Shown: positions 58,055 through 64,000 of the stretch, in pieces
Numbering within the stretch: position 1 is the stretch's first letter
How the letters are laid out: every line of letters begins with the position of its first letter
Assembly: GCF_036884655.1 (NCBI RefSeq)
Contig: NC_088356.1
Coordinates: 15,370,001-15,434,000 of the forward strand
Length of the DNA stretch: 64,000 bases
DNA from: Musa acuminata AAA Group
Lineage: Eukaryota > Streptophyta > Magnoliopsida > Zingiberales > Musaceae
Reading direction: 5' to 3'
The notes under the pieces: generated by a model
Seen by the model: only the letters and a program-made list of their open reading frames with translations
What the model was told of the DNA's origin: nothing
The model's database searches: none
Position numbers and translations under genes: made by a program

Positions 58055-61000
58055 TTAGGGACAATTTAGCATGCCTAATTCCCTTCGGATGAATTCAAAT
58101 TGGTCTTCATTCAAAGCTTTTGTAAATATATCTGCTAATTGATGCTTTGTGTTAATGAATTCTAGAACAACATCATTGTTAAGAACATGATTGCGTATGA
58201 AATGATGCCTAACGTCGATGTGCTTAGTTCTAGAGTGCTGAATTGGATTTTTAGTAAGGCATATGGCACTAGTATTATCGCATTTTATGGGAATATTTTC
58301 AAGGTGAATTCCATAGTCTTCTAATGTATTTTTCATCCAAATTACTTGTGCACAACATGCACTTGCAGCAATGTATTCGGCTTCCGCCGTAGATAGTGCA
58401 ACTGAATTTTGTTTCTTGGAAGTCCAAGAAACAAGTGCATGTCCTAAAAATTGGCATGTTCCGGATGTACTTTTTCTATCTATCCTGCATCCGCCAAAAT
58501 CGGCATCTGCATAAGCTATTAGATCGAATTTTTCAGATTTTGGATACCACAATCCTAAATTTGGAGTTCCTTTAAGATACCTAAATATTCTTTTAACACT
58601 CTTAAGATGAGATAATTTAGGATTAGATTGAAACCTAGCGTAAATTCCTACACTAAACATAATATCTGGTCTAGTCGCAGTGAGGTAGAGTAGACTACCT
58701 ATCATTCCCCTATATGTTTTTTGATCGAAACTTTCACCATTTTCATCCATATCTAACTTAGTCGCAGTACTCATAGGGGTGTTTATTGCTTTTGAATTAT
58801 CCATGTTAAATCGTTTTAACAATTCTAATGTATATTTAGATTGGTTAAGAAATATACCATCACTAAGTTGTTTGATTTGTAATCCCAAAAAGAAAGTTAA
58901 TTCACCCATTAAACTCATTTCAAATTCAAGACTCATACATTTGGCAAATGATTCACATAGTGATTCATCCGAAGAGCCAAACACAATATCGTCAACATAA
59001 ATTTGCACAATAAGAAAATTATTTTCAAAATGTTTAATAAACAATGTAGTATCAACCTTGCCTTTGGTAAAATTATTTAAAATAAGAAAGGAACTAAGCC
59101 TTTCATACCAAGCTCTAGGAGCTTGTTTTAAGCCATAGAGAGCTTTAGTCAATTTGAATACATGATTAGGAAGAAGAGAATTTTCAAATCCGGGAGGTTG
59201 TTCGACAAATACTTCTTCGGAAATAAAACCATTCAAGAAAGCACTTTTAACATCCATTTGAAATAGTTTAAAATTATTACTACTAGCATAGGCAAGGAGC
59301 ATCCTTATGGCTTCTAATCGAGCCACGGGAGCGAAGGTTTCTTCGTAATCGATACCTTCTTCTTGGTTGAAACCTTTGGCCACTAATCTGGCCTTGTTTC
59401 TAACCACGATACCATTTTTGTCTTGCTTGTTTCTAAAGACCCACTTAGTACCTATGACTAAGTGGTCACTTGGTCTAGGAACAAGCTTCCATACCTCATT
59501 CCTCTCAAATTGGTTCAATTCTTCTTGCATTGCAATGACCCAAAAATCATCTTTTAAGGCTTCGTCAATGCATTTAGGTTCAATTTGAGAAAGGAAAGCG
59601 GCGTTAGCACAGAAGTTTTTGAAAGAAGAACGAGTTTGAACCCCTTTTGATGTATCTCCTATAATTTGCTCTTTTGGATGAGCATCTACATACTTCCATT
59701 CTTTTGGTAAAGAAATTTCGGAAGAAGATGCATTCAAATGGCTATTTTGAGGAGAGGGTTCATTTAAATTCAAATTATCAAAACCAAGATCATCATCAAA
59801 ATCATTTTTCTTTAAATCGAAAATTTCATTAAAAACTACATGAATAGACTCTTCAATTACTAAAGTTCTTTTATTAAAAACCCGAAAAGCTTTAGAAATG
59901 GAAGAGTAACCAAGAAAGATGCCTTCATCGGATTTAGCATCAAATTTTCCTAAAGCATCCCTTTCATTTAAAATAAAGCATTTACAACCAAAAACTTTAA
60001 AATAGGAGATGTTTGGTTTTTTGTTATTCCATAATTCATAGGGAGTTTTGGATAAGGATGGTCTTATTAGGACCCTATTCATGATGTAGCAAGCCGTATT
60101 TACGGCTTCGGCCCAAAAGTACTTAGGTAAACTATGTTCATTCAACATAGTTCTTGCCATTTCTTTTAGGTTTCTATTTTTCCTTTCAACTACTCCATTT
60201 TGTTGAGGATTTCTTGGAGTTGAGAAGTTGTGATTGTACCCATTACTTTCGTAAAAATTTTGAAAGTCACGGTTTTGGAGTTCACCACCGTGATCACTCC
60301 GAATTGATGAAATCATGAAGCCTTTTTCGTTTTGAGTGAGTTTACAAAATTTAGAGAAACACTTGAAGCAATCACTTTTGTGAGCTAAGAAATAGGTCCA
60401 AGTGTATCTAGAGTAGTCATCCACAATCACAAAAGCATATTTGCTTCCACATAGACTTGTTGTATCAATTGGTTCAAATAAGTCCAAATGGATCAATTGT
60501 AATGGTCTAGTAGTGCTAATTTGATTTTTTGGTTTGAAGCTTGTTTTTATTTGTTTGCCTAGTTGACATGCATCGCATACTTTGTCCTTAATAAACTTTA
60601 TATTTGGAATTCCTCGTACTAATTCTTGAGATGAGATCTTAGATATTGTTTTCATGCTTGCATGGCCTAATCTCCTATGCCAAAGCCAAGCATCATCATT
60701 TACGGCGGAGAAGCACATTTCATTACTTAGTTCATCAAGATTGATGGTATAGACATTATTTTGTTTTAAAGCAATCATAGTCATGTTATGATTTGGTTTT
60801 TCAATAATGCACATATTTGATTCAAATCTAACGATGTAACCTTTATCGCATAGTTGACTAATACTCAAGAGATTATGTTTCAATCCATCAACTAGTAAGA
60901 CATCATCAATGGAAAAATTAAATTTGTTACCAATAGTTCCCTTGCCAATGATTTTGCCCTTGTTGTTGTCTCCGAAGGTAACGTACCCTTCTTCTTTGCT

Positions 61001-61093
61001 AGTGAGCATAGAGAAATGAGATGGATTTCCAGTCATATGTCTTGAGCATCCACTATCGAGATACCATCTCTTGCTCCTAGCTTGTGGGTTTGT
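58055..61093 (-). CDS. Element B pol: protease, integrase, reverse transcriptase, RNase H
   Basis: Open from the codon after the gag TAG (61093) to TAA/TAG-type stop at 58055; the first ATG is at 61036. In order: protease [10 protein letters not shown], the GAG-pre-integrase zinc part ([19 protein letters not shown]), integrase core with HLDLF, RSDHGGE and VVERKNR, reverse transcriptase ([32 protein letters not shown]) and RNase H ([29 protein letters not shown]), ending [11 protein letters not shown]...MLNCP. About 1,012 residues, the usual size for copia pol. No broken codon is seen, so this half still looks functional. It is normally made as a Gag-Pol polyprotein; here gag upstream is broken. 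Confidence 0.92.
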   Translation of the reverse strand, partial: TNPQARSKRWYLDSGCSRHMTGNPSHFSMLTSKEEGYVTFGDNNKGKIIGKGTIGNKFNFSIDDVLLVDGLKHNLLSISQLCDKGYIVRFESNMCIIEKPNHNMTMIALKQNNVYTINLDELSNEMCFSAVNDDAWLWHRRLGHASMKTISKISSQELVRGIPNIKFIKDKVCDACQLGKQIKTSFKPKNQISTTRPLQLIHLDLFEPIDTTSLCGSKYAFVIVDDYSRYTWTYFLAHKSDCFKCFSKFCKLTQNEKGFMISSIRSDHGGELQNRDFQNFYESNGYNHNFSTPRNPQQNGVVERKNRNLKEMARTMLNEHSLPKYFWAEAVNTACYIMNRVLIRPSLSKTPYELWNNKKPNISYFKVFGCKCFILNERDALGKFDAKSDEGIFLGYSSISKAFRVFNKRTLVIEESIHVVFNEIFDLKKNDFDDDLGFDNLNLNEPSPQNSHLNASSSEISLPKEWKYVDAHPKEQIIGDTSKGVQTRSSFKNFCANAAFLSQIEPKCIDEALKDDFWVIAMQEELNQFERNEVWKLVPRPSDHLVIGTKWVFRNKQDKNGIVVRNKARLVAKGFNQEEGIDYEETFAPVARLEAIRMLLAYASSNNFKLFQMDVKSAFLNGFISEEVFVEQPPGFENSLLPNHVFKLTKALYGLKQAPRAWYERLSSFLILNNFTKGKVDTTLFIKHFENNFLIVQIYVDDIVFGSSDESLCESFAKCMSLEFEMSLMGELTFFLGLQIKQLSDGIFLNQSKYTLELLKRFNMDNSKAINTPMSTATKLDMDENGESFDQKTYRGMIGSLLYLTATRPDIMFSVGIYARFQSNPKLSHLKSVKRIFRYLKGTPNLGLWYPKSEKFDLIAYADADFGGCRIDRKSTSGTCQFLGHALVSWTSKKQNSVALSTAEAEYIAASACCAQVIWMKNTLEDYGIHLENIPIKCDNTSAICLTKNPIQHSRTKHIDVRHHFIRNHVLNNDVVLEFINTKHQLADIFTKALNEDQFEFIRRELGMLNCP

Positions 61094-61657
61094 CTACAAA
61101 AGAGGATGATTTTTAGGTACCCATTTGATTTTGGGTGCCTCAAAAATTGACCCACTAACTTTGTTATTTATGATTGAATTCTTTATAGTTCCTTTAGGAA
61201 CCCATATTAATTTTTGTGAACTAATTTTCCTAAATGGGCATTTGTAGGCAATATGTCCGGATTTGCAACAAAAGTTGCATTTCATATAAGAGGAAACATG
61301 TAATGTAGGTCCTTTTATGAAAGTGGTTGGATTTTGATGTAATCCTTTTACAAATCCAATTCCATTTCTATTTGCGATGTGACCCTTGTGTGCAAGGATC
61401 ATATCTAATCCTTTGCTACCAACCTTAAACTTGTTTAAGGTTTCCTTAAGAAGCAAATTTTCATTTTTTATTGCTTCTAAGTGCTCACACTTAGAGCATG
61501 GAGGAGTTTGAAGACTATCAAACTTATCTTGTAGCAAAGCATGCTCTTTCTTTAAGATACTTAACTTCTTGCTAACAGTTCTACATTCATCAAATAATTC
61601 ATGAAAAGCGATAGATAGTTCTTCAAAAGATAAATCTTCATTAAATAAATCACATAC
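61094..61657 (-). other. Probable intron within gag of element B (564 nt, absent from A)
   Basis: On the minus strand the segment starts GAAGAG|GTATGTG, a strong 5' splice site, and ends with CATCCTCTTTTGTAG|ACAAAC, a pyrimidine tract and AG. CTAAAAAT about 25 nt before the end could be a branch point. Element A joins GAAGAG directly to ACAAAC (49643/49644), exactly at these borders. The length is 3 x 188, so the frame is kept either way. It is also coding sequence in the unspliced form. Confidence 0.72.
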
Positions 61658-62660
61658 CTCTTCTCCTAACGCCATTAGCGCGTAATGAGCAACTTGCTCG
61701 GTGTTGGACTCCTCTTCTTCGGATGTGCTTGAATTATCCCACGTTGCCTTGAACGCCTTCTTCTTTGATGTTCTCTTTTTGGCTTGAGGACAATCGTTCT
61801 TATAGTGTCCCGGTTTTTTTGCATTCATAGCAAATCACTTGGTCCTTCTTTTGTTCAAATTTATTTTTTGTATTATTTTTAAATCTGTTCTTTCTTAAAT
61901 ATTTTTTAAATTTTTGAGTCAAAAGTGCAATGTCATTGTCACTGTCCTCATCACTTGATGTTCCTTTCAAGTGGTCTTCTTGTGATTTGAGTGTCATATC
62001 CTTCCTGTTCTTTGGAAGGGGGTTCTCGAGCTCGTGATGAGCTTGACATGTCATTTCGTAGGTCATTAGAGACCCAATGAGTTCTTCAAGAGGGAATGCT
62101 TTAAGGTATTTGGCCTCTTGAATGGCCGTAACTTTTGGATCCCAACTTTTAGGGAGGGATCTTAAGATTTTAGTTACTAGTTCAAAGTTAGTAAAATCTT
62201 TACCAAGAGCTTTGAGTCCATTGATGACATCCGTAAACCGGGTGTACATGTCTCCGATGGACTCACTTGGTTTCATTCGGAAAAGTTCGTAAGAGTGCAC
62301 AAGGATGTTGATTTTGGACTCTTTCACCCGGCTAGTGCCTTAATGAGTGACCTCAAGAGTTCTCCAAATATCAAAAGCCGAATCACACATTGAAACATGA
62401 TTAAATTCGTTTTTGTGTAGTGCACAAAACAAGGCATTCATAGCCTTTGCATTTAAAGCAAAAACCTTCTTCTCCGATTCATCCCATTCGCTCATCGGAA
62501 GAGAAGATTTTTGAAATCCATTCTCGACAATAGACCAAAGCTCAAAGTCCATAGAAATGAGGAAGATTCTCATGTGAGTCTTCCAATATGTCTAATCCGA
62601 CCCATTAAACAAAGGTGGTCGTGCAATAGAATGACCCTCTTGCATGCCGGCGTAAGCCAT
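61094..62660 (-). pseudogene. Element B gag with two stops and one frameshift
   Basis: The ATG at 62660 starts MAYAGMQEGHSIARPPLFNG. Compared with A there is a TAG in the SEYTYW region (near 62595), a TAA at TH*GTSRVKE (near 62340) and one extra A in the A run of the first zinc knuckle (seven versus six, near 61823). The remainder includes a Leu/Lys-rich, probably coiled-coil part and a second zinc knuckle CNFCCKSGHIAYKC, then WVPK motifs, and ends PKNHPLL followed by TAG at 61096-61094. Gag forms the capsid-like particle; the zinc knuckles are expected to bind RNA. The coding segment 61657-61094 is missing from A. Confidence 0.87.
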
Positions 62661-62698
62661 CTCTCTTAGGTATTAAACCAAATATGAGAGATAACCTT

Positions 62699-62710
62699 GC
62701 TCTGATACCA
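62699..62710 (-). other. Element B primer-binding site
   Basis: On the minus strand TGGTATCAGAGC lies two bases after the 5' LTR, complementary to initiator Met-tRNA. Confidence 0.9.
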
Positions 62711-62712
62711 CT

Positions 62713-63912
62713 TGTTAGGATCGTAGCGGCACTAAGAGGGGGGGGCGGTGAATTAGTGCAGCGGATTAAAACTTCGATTTTAATCAAATCTTTCGTACGT
62801 TAAGAACGAAACTTGAGAAATTTAATTTGAAGGCGTATTCTTAAAGTTGCGCAGCAAGAGTAATAATGAACTAAAGCAGTAAGAAGATTTGCAGTAATGT
62901 AAATGACAATAATAAAAAGCAAACCAGAGATTACGTCGATTTTTAGAGTGGTTCGGTCAAATGACCTACTCCACTTGCGAGGCCCCTCTTCGATGAGGCT
63001 CCCACCTTCCACTAGCAAGTCTCTTGAAATGGAAGGGTAAACACCCCTCTTACAACCTTTTACAAGCAACTCAACCTCTTACAAATTTTCAATAAGAAAG
63101 AAGGAGGAGAACTCTCTAGCAAATTGAAAACAAGACTTGCTAAGACTTTCTAAGACTTTTCTCTCAATCAAAATGCTTCTCAAAAGTTGTAACCTCAGCT
63201 GAGATTTGAGGGGTATTTATAGGCCTCAAGAGGATTCAAATTTTGGGCTTCAAAATTTGAATTCTCTTAGGGTTCCCGGTGCTGGAGGTGCCACCGCCCA
63301 GCCAGGCGGTGCCACCGCCCAGCGCTCGGGTGCTGGACGGTGCAACCGCCCAGCCAAGGAGGTGTCACCGCCCAGCCAGGCGGTTCCACCGCCTGGCTTT
63401 CCGATTCATTGGTTTGGCTTAGTTTTCGCCCAAACCAAATCTGACTTTGGGCCCAGTTAGCCCCTAACCAGGATATAGGATTATCTCTTAATCCTAATCC
63501 TAATTACAGGTGAACTACATAACACAAAAAAAACATCATAAGCAAGTTTTTTAACCGCGAACGTCGAGTCTTGTTCCGGCGAGCTTTCCGACGAACTTCT
63601 TCCGACGGACTCCCTACAAGCTCCCAATCTTTGTGATGACTTTAACGAGTAGCCGAGCCTTCTCGGTGATCTCCGCGAGCCTCCGACGATTTTTTCGGCG
63701 AACTTCCGACACGTTCCCGATTTCTTCTCGGTTGGTTCCGGCAGCATCTCCGGTGATTCTTCGGTCTCTTAAACGTCCATCGAGCTCGACTCCGGTATCC
63801 TTGCTTTATGTTTTCTGGTTATCGTAGTTAATCCTGCACACTTAACTCAATAATATGGATTAGATCAATTAACCCACCAATTGATTATATCATCAAAATC
63901 CGAGATTCAACA
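62713..63912 (-). repeat. Element B 5' LTR
   Basis: It is about 99% identical to 45752-46950 by eye. It is followed on the inner side by the primer-binding site at 62699-62710. Confidence 0.92.
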
Positions 63913-63917
63913 AACCT

Positions 63918-64000
63918 TAACTCCCACTATCTATATGTCATATTTTTAGAAAAGACATTTTTGAATTGAAGACTTTTGAATTCAAGTATCAAACTGATAA
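63918..64000 (-). mobile_element. Element C, interior continuing past the window
   Basis: After the AACCT duplication of B, the sequence TTAACTCCCACTATCTATAT resumes. It resembles the pre-polypurine region of A and B (TCCCCCTATCTATATG) in the same orientation. Confidence 0.7.

Larger units (their letters stand above)
45752..63912 (-). mobile_element. SIRE/Maximus-type copia element B, complete, interrupted by A
   Basis: Two LTRs of 1,199 and 1,200 bp, primer-binding site, gag, protease-integrase-RT-RNase H, a third ORF and a polypurine tract are all present. The 5-bp duplication AACCT is perfect (45747-45751 and 63913-63917). Without A and its duplication the element is about 9.37 kb. My line-by-line comparison of the LTRs finds about 13 substitutions and two small indels, so it is recent. 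Gag is disabled by two stops and a one-base insertion; pol and the third ORF are open. The third ORF beside a copia pol is characteristic of the SIRE/Maximus lineage. Confidence 0.93.

Overview
The window is nuclear DNA of a flowering plant: GT-AG introns, Ty1/copia and Ty3/gypsy LTR retrotransposons primed by initiator Met-tRNA, LINE and hAT remains, and one plant-type alpha/beta-hydrolase gene. A monocot is likely; a banana/ensete-like (Zingiberales) source is only a guess from the look of the repeats.

Left part (1-41.8 kb): one host gene on the minus strand runs from the ATG at 41641 to the stop at 482. Nine exons with GT-AG borders and matching phases give a 338-aa protein of the DUF1749 (SidJ-like) alpha/beta-hydrolase family. 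The 1,017-nt coding sequence is spread over 41 kb because four introns are full of transposons: intron 6 (short Ty3/gypsy element, RTE-type and L1-type LINE relics, three hAT-type elements), intron 5 (decayed chromovirus-like gypsy, hAT element), intron 3 (RTE relic, hAT elements) and intron 1 (three hAT elements, a decayed hAT transposase, a gypsy LTR fragment, a three-copy tandem repeat). A recurring GTACCG-rich repeat turns out to be a non-autonomous hAT-type family: terminal inverted repeats of the CAAGG...CCTTG type and 8-bp target-site duplications can be read at most copies.

Middle (41.8-43.2 kb): promoter side of the hydrolase gene, then a stretch with no recognisable gene.

Right part (43.2-64 kb): a telescoping nest of related SIRE/Maximus-type copia elements. 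An old LTR (D) is interrupted by element C (minus, leaving the window on the right); C is interrupted by complete element B (minus, 45752-63912, duplication AACCT); B is interrupted by complete element A (plus, 47364-56145, duplication CATAT). A and B each carry two LTRs of about 1.2 kb, primer-binding site, gag-pol, a separate 364-codon third ORF and a polypurine tract.

Most interesting observation: A lacks exactly 564 nt that B has in gag, and in B this segment begins AG|GTATGT and ends in a pyrimidine tract plus TAG|A. It looks like an intron, and A looks like a reverse-transcribed copy of a spliced retrotransposon RNA. Removal keeps the frame, deletes the second zinc knuckle and fuses upstream Gag directly to protease; in B the TAG stop after Gag overlaps the presumed 3' splice site.
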